Source of the DNA: Nemertoderma westbladi
Taxonomy: Eukaryota; Xenacoelomorpha; Nemertodermatida; Nemertodermatidae
Direction of reading: 5' to 3'
Length of the DNA: 64,000 nt
NCBI GenBank assembly: GCA_032718475.1
Contig: JAUCBJ010001182.1
Span: forward strand, 1 to 64,000
In this document: piece after piece, positions 45,382-56,476 of the stretch
How the letters are laid out: the number at the start of each line of letters is the position of its first letter
Numbering within the stretch: the first letter of the stretch is position 1
Notes under the pieces: model-generated
What the model was told of the DNA's origin: nothing
Database searches by the model: none
Seen by the model: the letters and a program-made list of their open reading frames with translations, nothing else
Position numbers and translations under genes: made by a program

Positions 45382-48300
45382 ATGTTTAAACCGTCACAGA
45401 AGCAACACCAATGTTTTTATGGATCCGGTATAAACACGGATCCCATGGATTACTCAGTCAATCTGGATGTAGAAAGAAATGATTATAGGGTTCATTCCTT
45501 TATGTCGACATGTTGTAAGAAATGGAACATGCGCAAGTGGGTGTCTCTGTTCGCTGCGTTCACAATAAACTTAACTATAGGAACTTTTTATAATTTCACC
45601 AATATGGAACCCTACATAATATCATACTTACAAACAAATGAGAGAACATCATTATGGCAATACGAGGACTTGATTTGGTTACAAGCCGCTTGGACTGTCG
45701 GAATGGGGATGACTGCCTATCCAGTTGGAAGAATCTACCAAAGAAAGGGAATTCGATTTACTTGTCTGTTTGGTACAGTTTTCATGAGGTAATCACTATT
45801 TTACATGCATCTTACATAAAAATAGTTTTACTTAAATCACGAATGTGAATAAACGACCAATGCGACACAATCAATAGTTTACAATTTGATAATCATTGAA
45901 ATTTAAATTATTATTTATTATCAGCTGATTAAGAAGACCGTCTATAAGACAACGAAACCGATAAAACTAAATCATACATAATTCCGTTTCTGGGTTAGTC
46001 TGAAGCCAAAAGATGAACAAATATTTAACCATATCTAATCCCGACATCACCATGAAGCATCCAATTAAATATAAGGATATATAATATGCATGTATCCTAA
46101 TAATAATCTTCTACGAAACCTGAACAATAGGAGCTTACTCTCAAACATACAGACAGGTAGACAAACATACAGACGTTTTTTGACAGCAAGAAACCCTGAC
46201 GGTCTTCTAATCTGTAGCTTTAGTTATTGGCATTATTAACATGTTTTACATGTTTAGTTTGGGAATCTTCACGACATCACTAAGTATTAGACATTCATTT
46301 TATCTCCTCATCCTCACCTACGGGTTCGTGTTTGGTGCTGCAGCAAGCTTCATATACCTCCCGACTCTAATGAACTCCATGAAATGGATCCCGGCGTATA
46401 AAGGCCTGGGTTCAGGGATCGATCTCAGCGGTTTCGGTCTTGGGGCCTTCGTGTTTAATGCGGTAGGTTCAATTTAAGTATACATGTTTAATACAATTAG
46501 ATAATTGTACTGTAAAGTATAAATAACATAAGTCTACTCTGTGTTCACAAGTCCGACATTCCCACCTCAATGGTTAAACTGTATATATCTGATGCTAATG
46601 ACATGATTAGCTCTTGTAAGAATTTAATTTGAAATTACAAGTGTAGCAATGTATCTTAAATGCACTTTAAACTTGTGTGTGGGACCCATTTTTCTGTGAA
46701 TGCAAACTACACAACATAGTAAATAAATTGTATTTATAAGTTAAAATTAATTTATCAAATTTAAGGTTTGTTATATAAAATCTTCTATAAATATTTTATT
46801 AGATTCTGAAGTCATATATCAACCCCAACAATTTGCAGCCAAACAGTCCCCCTGACCATCCTATATACTACGCTCAACCTGATATACTCACACGGATTCC
46901 AAAAGCATTTCTTCTGTTGGGCGGAATTTTCACAGGGGTTCAATTAATATGTATAGCCCTACTGTATGAACCTCCAGCACCACCACCACCTCGACAAGAT
47001 CTCGGACCGTGGGTAAGAGATGCAGAACTCGCATGGCATCTAACACCTCGTGAAGCTCTAAAGGAAAAAAACTTTATTGTCATGTGGTTGGTATTCTTCT
47101 TTATGACATTAGATGTGGTATTCATATCTCTATTGATTCCCGAATTTTGTGGAGGTTATCTTCATGATGCGACATTCTTTTACACAGTGACCTGGTACGT
47201 TTCCCTAACAAATTGTTTCGGACGACCGTTTTGGGGGCTTTTGAGCGATTTTCTGCCATTCAAAGTGATGCTTCCCACACTTGGAATAGTCCAATCAGTG
47301 AGTGTTATTATACTGTAGTTAACTGGTCAGAATAATTACTTTTATAATTTCGATAATTTGAACGATAATTCGTAGTTATCGTTGTTGTTACATTCAGTAC
47401 TGTACATACATACTTCTTTATTACACTATTATCATTACAAATGTACAACAACTTTACAACTTTGGGAAGCATTACCTTAGCCTATAAAGCACAACAGCTA
47501 AAATGTTTGAGCTCAAAAAGGCAAATTCCCAGTTCCTCTACATTATCATCTACAGTGTCGTCTCTTCACAAACTCTTCAGGAATGGTATGATAAAGCCTA
47601 TATACATTTATATCACTTTTTAATAGAACAGACTATACCTTTATTTTTGTGAGTAATAAGCTATTATTTCGGTAGGTCTTCACAAGGAATGGGATTAATT
47701 TTAATATCGTTAACCCCTCACACTTGTACCTGAAAATGAATTGGAGTTGTGTTGACAATGCAACTGTAATTAATGATGTAATATTATGGTTTTGTGTACC
47801 TGAAAATAATGTCGGAGCATCAGATTTTCCGATCATACTTGCGGAGAAAATCTAGGATGGCTAAATCGTCTGTCCTTATCTGATCTGATCTGATCTGACG
47901 GTATCTGACACTTGTTCCACCTTGGTTCAGAGCGCACCTTGGTGTAGTGGTTATATTGAATTCATATATCTCGGAGGTGGTGGGTTCAACCCCAGCGTGG
48001 GGGCCAAGGTAGTTTTCGTTTCGGCACGAATGTTTTGAAGGGTTTAGCGAGGCATCTCTGCCTTGCATCCTTAAATGGTAGCTAAATGAGTACTGGAGTT
48101 TCTGCCTATGTCAGCATGTGAAGTTTCCCCGGTATTCCCCTTAAACCCGGGGGGGGGGGGTCAATATAACACCTCCCGCTCTGAAACTAACGATACTAAC
48201 TAAAAGACTAACTGAAACGAACTAAAAGGAATTCAAATGAAATAAGATCAGATCAGATAAGGACAGACGTTTTATTCTACCTCGATAAAATCGCCCAGCT

Positions 48301-50022
48301 CTCTAATACGAGAGCAGATGCAAAAATTTTACTAAATAAAGTGGAAAGGACTGCTAAGGTAATTGCATATAAATTACTTTATTGTTAATATAAGCCTGAC
48401 CACAATCGATAATAATGTTAATGACTTCCAGTACCTTGGGTCGTGGAGAAAGCAGCAGAAAATAGACAGAAGTTAGGAAAGCAAAGGCATGGGCAACTCT
48501 ATAAAATATGGATACCATCTGAATGTACCGATCAATACCGCACTGGTACAGTACCATCAGATAGCTACAGTATTTGCCAGCTCCAACACCTGCATTTTTG
48601 ACATGTGTTAATGTTTCTGTATTATTTCTCAACCAAATTATGTCATTATGTAAAAAATAGTACGGACTAAATAATTAATGTAATTAATAATCCAATAAAG
48701 CTAAAAATTAGGTGTTATGCAATTTGATAGGTGTTATAATAGTTAATAGGAAATAGGCAATAATTGCTTCTAGTTAATTGGTATTTACCACGCGTTTGTC
48801 ATATTTACCGAACTTCTTCAAAGGTGTTATTCCGGGAAATTTACATTCCCTTGACAATATAATTAATGTTCATAAATACAGTAAATTTTAATGGGAAACC
48901 GTGCTATAGCTGCTGCATTGCAGCATGTCGAAGCCGAAGCATGCAGCATAGGCTGTCCACCATGCTACTGTAACTCTTTCGTATACAGAGATCTTCAGTC
49001 AGGTTCGAACTGATCAGGAATTCAAATTGATAGCTAGAATTTTGGTCTTTTGTTGTAGCAATCACAACAGTACCTGTAGTACTAACAACAGACCAACATT
49101 GGAATGATACTGCTAAACAGAGCTGTCTTTGGGAGCCTTCCAATTTTTCTGACATTAATTCCAGATCATCAGTAAATTCAAGGTTCCTAAAGATTAATGT
49201 CGGTTTCACTCTACACATTACCGCTAGCATAACAACCGATTCGTAGCACCCCTACAGTATAATATAGATATGATCATGTTTCCCAGTTTCCACCTTAAGT
49301 CTACCTCGACTTATAACAATCTCGATAATTAATAATTATTCAATAAAACATTACTTAACTATTATTTCAGGTATTGCTGTTTACTTTACCTTTAGCAGAA
49401 GCAATTTCACTCCCTACATTCCTCCTCTGGTATATGGCATTATACTTCACATTCTCAGGTATATTTGCAGTATTTCCACCGACCACTCTAAAGGCTTATG
49501 GAGGATCTCATGCAAGTACGTTTATAATGTTATCTATGCAGAATCCGGCAACATGTTGTTAATTCATAATTATTAACCATAATACCTTATTTTATTATTT
49601 ACCGTATTTTTTATTTTAAAAAAATATGTCTGATTTTTATTTAATATGTATGTCTTTGACTTTTCTATTTTATTGTATGGCTGTTTGTTTGTTGCTCGTC
49701 TCCTTATATCAATTTTTAGCAGTATCATTAGCAAAAGCATCAGTTGAATGCAGGTATGATTTTGATTTTAGATACTTTGTACACAAACTACGCGTTGTTT
49801 CAACATATTTCACATAATATTTTAGGTGCCATTATGGGTTTAATATACTCAGCTTTCTCAACATCAACAACGGTATCAATTTTAAGCGTTATTGTGGCAA
49901 CAAAAACTCAAACCAACTTCACATGGTTCGGATTGTATACTGTCTGTGGCGGGTTCTCCTTGATAGCTGTTATTATCTCAAGATTCTTTACAGTAAAAGA
50001 CGAAAGGGGAAAAGATGTATAA
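45382..50022 (+). CDS. MFS transporter, oxalate/formate-antiporter-like (five exons, 482 aa)
   Basis: The only complete host gene here. Exons: 45382-45788, 46258-46462, 46803-47297, 49371-49515, 49826-50022; introns are GT-AG with phases 2, 0, 0 and 1, total 1449 nt ending TAA. Exon 1 gives a cytoplasmic N-terminus, TM1 (WVSLFAAFTINLTIGTFYNF), TM2 and the GRIYQRKGIRF loop; the junction reads FMS/LGIFTTSLS through TM3. Exon 2 carries TM4-5 (YGFVFGAAASFIYLP, KGLGSGIDLSGFGLGAFV). Exon 3 has TM6, a Pro-rich central loop (PPAPPPPRQD) and TM7-8 (NCFGRPFWGLLSDF, the second-half MFS A-motif). Exons 4-5 supply TM9-12. The 12-TM layout fits the monocarboxylate/OFA-type MFS branch (bacterial oxalate:formate antiporters, apicoplast pyruvate carrier relatives), plausibly a plasma-membrane carrier of small organic acids; the substrate is not known. 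A paralogous first exon lies at 13543-13922. Confidence 0.85.
47867..48269. mobile_element. tRNA-derived SINE framed by 25 bp inverted repeats
   Basis: Within MFS intron 3. Perfect inverted arms lie at 47867-47891 and 48245-48269 (CGTCTGTCC...GATCT and its complement). Between them is a tRNA-like head (about 47930-48005) with an A-box-like TGGTGTAGTGG and B-box GGGTTCAACCC, followed by a body with GGTAGCTAAATGAGTAC, a G12 run (48149-48160) and AACTAA-type simple repeats. The SINE call is from the internal promoter boxes; the relation of the inverted arms to the SINE is unclear (MITE host or fold-back duplication). Confidence 0.7.
48270..49370. other. remainder of MFS intron 3
   Basis: AT-rich intronic DNA with no convincing exon; a 108-codon minus-strand open frame at 48904-49230 has no recognisable domain. 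The intron ends at TTATTTCAG (49370). Confidence 0.6.
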
Positions 50023-50335
50023 ATTTAAAGAAACTCATTTACATTATCAGCCGGACAAATTCTGGGTGTACGGATTTATAATTATGTTATGAAAATAATT
50101 AATTAATTATGAAGTATTTATCTGTAAATACTGTTGTAGGTATACTGATTAGTATTCCCGACAAGATTTTATTATATAAATATACTCAATACTCTGTTCT
50201 CATAGCGTAACTCTCATCTTTTTCATAATTTGCATATAAAACTTCATAAAGAAACCCACAACTGCCATAGTTGATGTTTCTTTAAGTTTTATTGAGAATG
50301 GCTTAGCAAAACTCGGCATAGACATCCAGGTGGGA

Positions 50336-51240
50336 TCAAACTTTTACGGAAGCCCATTACGGTCACCATGTGTATAAATATCAAAAATGTGTTTCAGATG
50401 CCAGAATTGCAAAAGAATGTTCACAGTCCGCCAATTCAAACGTACAGCATGGCTGTACAACCAATGATGAGTTTTTAAATATATAATTTGTAAATTAACA
50501 TCAGCACTTGCCACCTGCTGTAAAATTTTGTCACTGCTGTGAATTTACAACTGATGTAATTTTGAGATTATTTTAGGAAATATACACTCATAATAATACA
50601 GCAGTGTTGAAAAACACATTACGTGTTTTTAAAATTATCATTTGTAAATTTACATCAGGACTTGTTACCTGCTGTAAATATTGTCACTGCTGTGAATTTA
50701 CAACTGATGTAATTTTGTGATTATTTTAGGAAATATGCACTCATAATAATACAGCAGTGTTGAAAAACACATTACGTGTTTTTAAAATTATCATTTGTAA
50801 ATTTACATCAGCACTTGCTACCTGCTGTAAAATTTTATTAATGCTGTAAAATTTTATCACTGCTGTGTATTTACAACTGATGTAATTTTGAGATTATTTT
50901 AGGAAATATACACTCAATACATTAGTGTTGAAAAGTACATTATGTGTTTTTAAAAATATCATTTGTAAATTTACATCAGCACTTGCTACCTGCTGTAAAT
51001 TTGTCACTGCTATAAATTTGATGACATCTGAGATATAATGGGCGGGAAATTCAAATGTCAGAATGTGTGTGTCAATGTCAGTGAGTGTCTATTACAGTAT
51101 TACTGTACTAACTATGCTACTGCTGTACTGTACTACAGTAGGCGTACTCAGGTACTGTCAGTATGAACTAGACTTACCGTATTGAGTACCGGTACTGTTT
51201 TAGACCTACTCTTCATATTAGAATGTATGATTCAATCATC
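50336..51240 (+). repeat. left TIR with about 152 bp subterminal tandem units
   Basis: The outer 140 bp (50336-50476) is followed by about 3.5 copies of a 150 bp unit containing TTGTAAATTTACATCAGCAC, CTGCTGTAAA, CACTGCTGTGAATTTACAAC and GTGTTGAAAAACACATTA. The inner single-copy part (51020-51240) contains many ACTGTA/TACAGT motifs. Confidence 0.88.
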
Positions 51241-51502
51241 TGATCAATCATTATTCATATTACAGTATTATAATACTCATGGACAGAAGGACACTAGTCT
51301 TACTGCAGTTCCAGTACCGATATAGGCCTGTTGAGTAGTATTGCAAAAGAAGATCATGTTCCAGCACCTGGTAGAATAAAATAAATTGTTAAATAAACGG
51401 TACTCCTGCATTAGGGTCACAGTAGCTTATAGGATTACTACCCATACTGTATACCAGTATCACCATGGCAGCATAAGGTAAAAATGCGAGTCTAGCAAGG
51501 CT

Positions 51503-51769
51503 ATGTTTTGCATATTTTGCGGGTTTAGTTTGTTAGATGGCGCTCGCTTTTGCGCGGATTGCAGTAAGTCTATCATATGCACTCAGCCACATGGAAGCAA
51601 TACCGGTAATGTTGAGCTTCGTAATACAAGCGCCTCTATTCAGAGTTTCAGTGGTATTTGTAACTCGAGTGATACACTGATGCATCTCGCGTTAGTTTCG
51701 GAACATCGACTTCAAATGATACTGCAGGCAGTGCAGGAGGTGATCACATGCCCTTTGCTGAGTACTTAA
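51503..51769 (+). CDS. zinc-ribbon N-terminal exon of HECT-like gene
   Basis: An open frame beginning MFCIFCGFSLLDGARFCADC, a CxxC...CxxC zinc ribbon. A good donor, GCA/GTAAGT, occurs right after the second CxxC (about 51564), so the true coding exon may end there and splice to the frame at 51858. Otherwise the frame runs to TAA at 51769. It lies at the inner edge of the left TIR, in the usual place for the N-terminus of transposon-linked HECT genes. Confidence 0.5.
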   Translation: MFCIFCGFSLLDGARFCADCSKSIICTQPHGSNTGNVELRNTSASIQSFSGICNSSDTLMHLALVSEHRLQMILQAVQEVITCPLLST

Positions 51770-51857
51770 ATTAAACAAAGAGGGGTCATCTGGAGGGGCC
51801 AGTGTCTGGGCCAAATGATGATGTGGTGCTGGGAAATCTATTCCAATAGATAATCCG

Positions 51858-53874
51858 ATGCAACCTGTTAGAATAAAGATTCGGCCATGTAAGTTTAACA
51901 CAGTCTCTCAACTTAAAGAGGTTTGGGGAAAGACTTTAAATGTTGAAGTACCGAAGTCTGCTGATTATGACCTGCTGTTAAACTTATCATTGGCTAAATA
52001 TTGTGCTTGTTACAGTGATGTTTTTCCAGGTGTCACCGATCCATCTTCTTTCGTGATTTTGTATCATGATAAAAAGATAGCAACACAACTGCCCATGAGT
52101 AACAAAGACTGTGTCTTAGATAAATACAGGCATGACATTTCTAAGGACTATCGTGATATTTTGTTTTTACTGGCAACTGCCAGTGATTATGATCGGCATA
52201 TGAATAATTCCAGTAGCGATGGAGAAGTGCATAGGACCACTCGCAAGAAAAGTGTTCACCCACATCACATTGTCATTGATGATTCTAGTGATGATGACTT
52301 TGAAACGCCTACTCAAAGTTTTCGATATCTGCAAGGAAGCACGGTAAATACATCATCACCACCAGCATATACTGAGACCGCATCTACCAACGAAAATATT
52401 TGAACCCATAGCAATTCCGACAATACTGTTAGTGTTATTACTAATAATGTACCTATAATCACAAATCATTCCAGACCCTCATCTACTACTAATAATGTGT
52501 GTATGGTGACAAGAGGTGTGGAGCCAGGTTTTTTTCTAGATGATAGTCGTTCAGACTTGGATGAACACCCTACTACTGCCAGCAACACAACAACATTGAG
52601 ATTAAGTATTGTGTTAGACATGAACATCTTTATTGATGAAGACTCAATTCCCATTTTGATAGATTCATCCATTTGGGAATTATGTGGAGATGATATAAAC
52701 TTTCTCAAAGACGTGACATTTAGTTATGATGACATCGAGTATGAAAATGTAAAAAATATCAGAATACATCGACGACATCTGTTACATGATGCCTTTGAAA
52801 AGCTCTCCAACGTTCACCCCCATACTCATATCATAATAAAGTATGTTGGAGAAGAAGGCTGTGATCGAGGTGGACTACGTAGGGACTTTCTGGCCAATGT
52901 TGGCAAAGCACTTTATGAAAATAGTTCATACTTTCTAAAAGTTGACAATTATTTGACACCAACCATTACTGACATGTCTAAGGTTGTTAATGGTACATTT
53001 GCTCTTCTAGCCAAAGTAATGGCGTTTATTTTATACCATGGTGAACAACTTTTTGCTGTCCTCCATCCAATTGTCGCAGCATACATCTGCTTCCAGAAAT
53101 TTGACCCCTTAGCTTTGATCAGTAGTCACCCTACTCTATCTATCTAAGAACGGATTATTTGGAAATCACATCCAAACAAACATTTTATCCGATAAGTTTC
53201 AAGAAGAAGGCTGGGAACTGGAATTGCCTCCACCACTGCAAACGGCGTCAGATGTTGAGAAACACAAGTATGTTTCAAATCCTGTGATGGTCAAGTGCGT
53301 TCTGAGCAACAAGGCTGCTATTGACAAATTTAAACGCGAACTTCTGTTGTACTTACCAAATGTTAGCAAACTAGGATTATTCAAATTTTTATGTTGTTCG
53401 CGTGAAGTTGACATTCTTGCTGTCCTAGATAAAGCTGATATTCCCGACCATCCTGAATTAGATTCGAATATTCGCGCAAGAGAAGACGATATCATTTATT
53501 GGTTTGTCAATTCTATTGAAGAGCTTATTTTAAATGGTCAATTGGTTGACAGCATGAGTACCAATTATATCGATATTGCTTCAGTTAAGCGGTGGTTATT
53601 TGGCTCTGAATTTCCTATACATGTGCCAAAATTAACTCTTCTTTTCAAAGATTGCGATTACCATGCCTGTAATTGCAGGTTCAAGTATTCAACATGCGCC
53701 GTACAATTAATGCTACCGCGCCACATAAGCAGTCAATCTCAATTTATATCCAGCTTAGTCAATACCGTCTATGATGATTCGATGATTCGCGTGGTGGTTT
53801 TCACACTGTCTAATGCTTTGCTTATTGATACGTTACATACTGTATACAGAACATTACTTGCTTATCTCCGTTAG
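51858..53874 (+). pseudogene. HECT E3 ubiquitin-ligase-like gene, transposon cargo
   Basis: Frame one, 51858-53147, is crossed by TGA at 52401-52403. It encodes a ubiquitin-fold/PB1-like N-terminal module (LKEVWGKTLNVEVPKSADYD ... KYRHDISKDYRDILFLLATASD), an Asp/Ser/Asn-rich linker, then the HECT N-lobe (HIIIKYVGEEGCDRGGLRRDF, GTFALLAKVMAFIL). A frameshift near 53100-53130 moves the remainder to the next frame, which carries the C-lobe with the catalytic-Cys context KYSTCAVQLMLP (Cys codon 53695-53697). HECT enzymes pass ubiquitin through this Cys. The architecture resembles the G2E3-like HECT genes amplified in fish and other animals. The last stop, TAG 53872-53874, is part of the TTAG duplication of the following MITE, so the original C-terminus was truncated or lost. 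Inactive copy. Confidence 0.8.
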
Positions 53875-54368
53875 GGAGCGTTCATAAAGTATGTCTCGCG
53901 CTGGGGGGGGGGGGGGGGGGGGCGTCGAGCTTGCAAGACATTTTGTGACAGGGGGGGGGGGGGGTGACTTTTGTGACGGTCACGGCAATGTTCTGCGGTA
54001 TGCTTTAATGTTAGCTTGACTTTAACTAACACATTTGTATATGAGTGGGAAACTTATATGAGAAGGAAAAAACAATAAACTCAATAACATTGAATTTAAT
54101 CCCTAACATTAACAGGACACCCCTGTCTAGTCTGCCTTGTTCAAGTACAGTATTGTAGTTTGAAGATGCTAAAAAGTATGTATAGGCTTTTAGTAAGAAC
54201 TACTTCAGTCGAAATGTTTCACTTTCTATTGTGCTTTCTACCTGTTATTAAATTATTGAAATAAAATATTTTTCATCTAAGGTTAAAATTACATCAGATC
54301 AATCAATGGGATCATTTCAATGGGTTAAAAATTGGAAAATTTGTGTGATATACTTTATGAACGCCCCC
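53875..54368. mobile_element. MITE with TTAG duplication
   Basis: About 494 bp with inverted ends (left GGAGCGTTCATAAAGTATGTC; right, complemented, GGGGGCGTTCATAAAGTATATC) and TTAG on both sides (53871-53874 and 54369-54372). Contains G20 (53903-53922) and G14 (53951-53964) runs. No ORF. Confidence 0.75.
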
Positions 54369-54372
54369 TTAG

Positions 54373-55423
54373 TAATTAATTGTTTCTGGTTCCGATGTTA
54401 ATGTTTTTTTGTTTGTTTTTTTTTGTTACTGTTTTTCAACCAATCATTGCATTGATAGATTAGTTGTAGTATGTTGTCTTTGTGGTGCTATTTAATTTTG
54501 GCCATTACTCTGTAATATGTTGCTTATTGATAATATAATGTTTGTTGCTTATTTTTGAAAATCTTTAAAACGGATGAGATTACCGATTTTTTGCATTTTT
54601 TGGTGAGTGTTGTTCTGGCTCTTTGGTCACGATATCCTAATGTTATATATAATCCATCCTAAGTTGAATAATAGTCCCCATTCAACCAGGGACCGATAAT
54701 TTATTTTCGTCCAATTTGCAGGCCCCCCACATCCCATGTAATAAATCATTATAAAGGCTAACAATTATAATAATGTATGTTAACATATAAAAAAGAAGAA
54801 AGCTTCGCCCGGAGCAATCTTCGCCCTCAAAATGAGCAACTATTGCCCGACGGATACCTTCGCATACAGGCAATCTTCGCCCGCGAGCAACATTCGCCCA
54901 ATAACCATTTATTGTTTTGGTTAGAAAAAGTCATCTCTGCAACCGGCTCCTTTCCCTCAATTGGTAACTAAAATGGTTACTAACAGGAATCACTTTCTGT
55001 TTATTGGGCGGGCGAAGGTTGCTCGCAGGCTAAGATTGCACTCAACTATCCAAACCAGCCAGCCTTGGAGTTGGATGGTGGGAGGGGGGGGGGGTGTGGG
55101 TGGGGTGGGGGGGTAATTATAAATTTCGGGGACAGTAAGAAATAAAGGACTATTTTATTTCCATGTAATAAATAGTTAACGGGGGGGGGGGGGGGGTACT
55201 GGCTTAATAATACTTAATAAAAAGACAATATCGCTTAGTATGTAATATGTATTATACTGGTCAAACTCAAAAACTAACACGAATATAAAGTGTAAAAATG
55301 TAAATATCTAATTCACAATTATTAGTTCACAAATAAGGTATCTAAACCACCGAAGTGCTTAATGACATGAACCCCTTAGACCATTCCAATTCCCGAGCGA
55401 CATTACTGCAATACCCCAAGGCA
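54373..55423. repeat. non-coding interior with a hairpin-forming repeat and G runs
   Basis: Arms at 54881-54906 (GCGAGCAACATTCGCCCAAT) and 55001-55029 (complementary, with GGCGAAGGTTGCTCGC) form an inverted repeat about 95 bp apart, probably a small MITE. CTTCGCCC/TTCGCCCG motifs also recur at 54801-54900. G-rich stretches lie at 55080-55115 and G16 at 55181-55196. No gene. Confidence 0.6.
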
Positions 55424-56476
55424 TCAGATGTATTTATATGGTTGCCATCCTCCAATTCCTCCTGCACAGAAGTATAGTTTTTGCGATGTCACATAATCCG
55501 CCTCTGAATTCTGGATGATGGTAATTGTAGTATGGTTCCTGGTATGGTATTGTGACGCGATTTTCTTATATAATGTCCAGTGTACTGCAAGGTCATTTAG
55601 TTGGTTTTCTAATAGTGGCGAGAAACAAAACCACATTGCGTCTATATGAAATGGATTCGTTAAGTCATAAAAGCCGATTTCAATAATGTCCTTAAAATAG
55701 TTCATCCACCAATTCGACCAGGTCTTTCTAGGACCACCAGGCTTCTATTCTTTGATTGCGACAAAATTTAACGAAACGATGACCGTCTGCAGTCTCCAAA
55801 AAATAACACTGTGCCCCAGCCATGACGCCGTTTTCCGTACCATGATCAGTTTCTAATCGTTTAAGAACACCATACTGCTGAACAGCCGACAAGTAAAAAC
55901 TACAAATGACATTCGGATTGTTGTTTGTTGAGGTTAATTTTAACCAGATTATAAAGCGTGACCATCCGCCGATGCAACCGTGTATTGGAAAGCCAAACGG
56001 TTTTAGCTTGTCATAACCATCTGCGTGCCATGCTGCGTTGGGTCCTGCGCAATAATACCGTCGCCTCTGAAGTCTATGTTGTTGTCGAAATGAGGAAGCT
56101 GCTGGATCGATTTCTCGAAGGACTTCTTGAACTATGGCTCGAGGTATAAAATGCCCAAGTAAACGCAGCGTATACCAAATTGATCGGTAGCCTCTAGCAG
56201 ACCCGACATCTAGAGCTAAAATAATGTCACCAGGTCAACAATTTGTTCCCTGGTGTATACATTTCTGTGGCGGTATAGACCCAGATCCACTAAGCGTCGC
56301 CTAAGCGTTTTGTTGCTAATAACAAACCCACGGTCTGAGAAAAGTTCCAATATTTCTCTGTTAGAAAGACAATTGTTAAAATACTCTGTAATTAACTGAT
56401 TTATATTCATTCTAGGTTTGAATTGAATCACACATTCTAATATGAAGAGTAGGTCTAAAACAGTACCGGTACTCAA
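55424..56476 (-). pseudogene. DDE transposase, integrase-core (IS3EU-like)
   Basis: Read on the minus strand from 56476. The first part has a helix-turn-helix-like segment (SNREILELFSDRGFVISNKT, LRRRLVDLGLYRHRN). The core then lies in another frame: WHADGYDKLKPFGFPIHGC (first Asp, 56000-56032), ETDHGTENG (second Asp, 55823-55852) and NQRIEAWW (Glu, 55735-55761). The C-terminal part (NYFKDIIEIGFYDLTNPFHI, 55705-55424) returns to the first frame. Two shifts, between 56216 and 56030 and near 55710, disable it. This pattern matches the integrase-core proteins common in fish, cnidarian and mollusc genomes; naming it IS3EU is from memory of that family. Confidence 0.8.

Noticed and set aside
47940-48010. 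Functional tRNA gene
   Set aside because: A and B box-like motifs are present, but I could not fold a full cloverleaf and the region continues into a SINE body.
48904-49230. 108-aa minus-strand open frame in MFS intron 3
   Set aside because: No domain, no splice context and AT-rich; likely chance.
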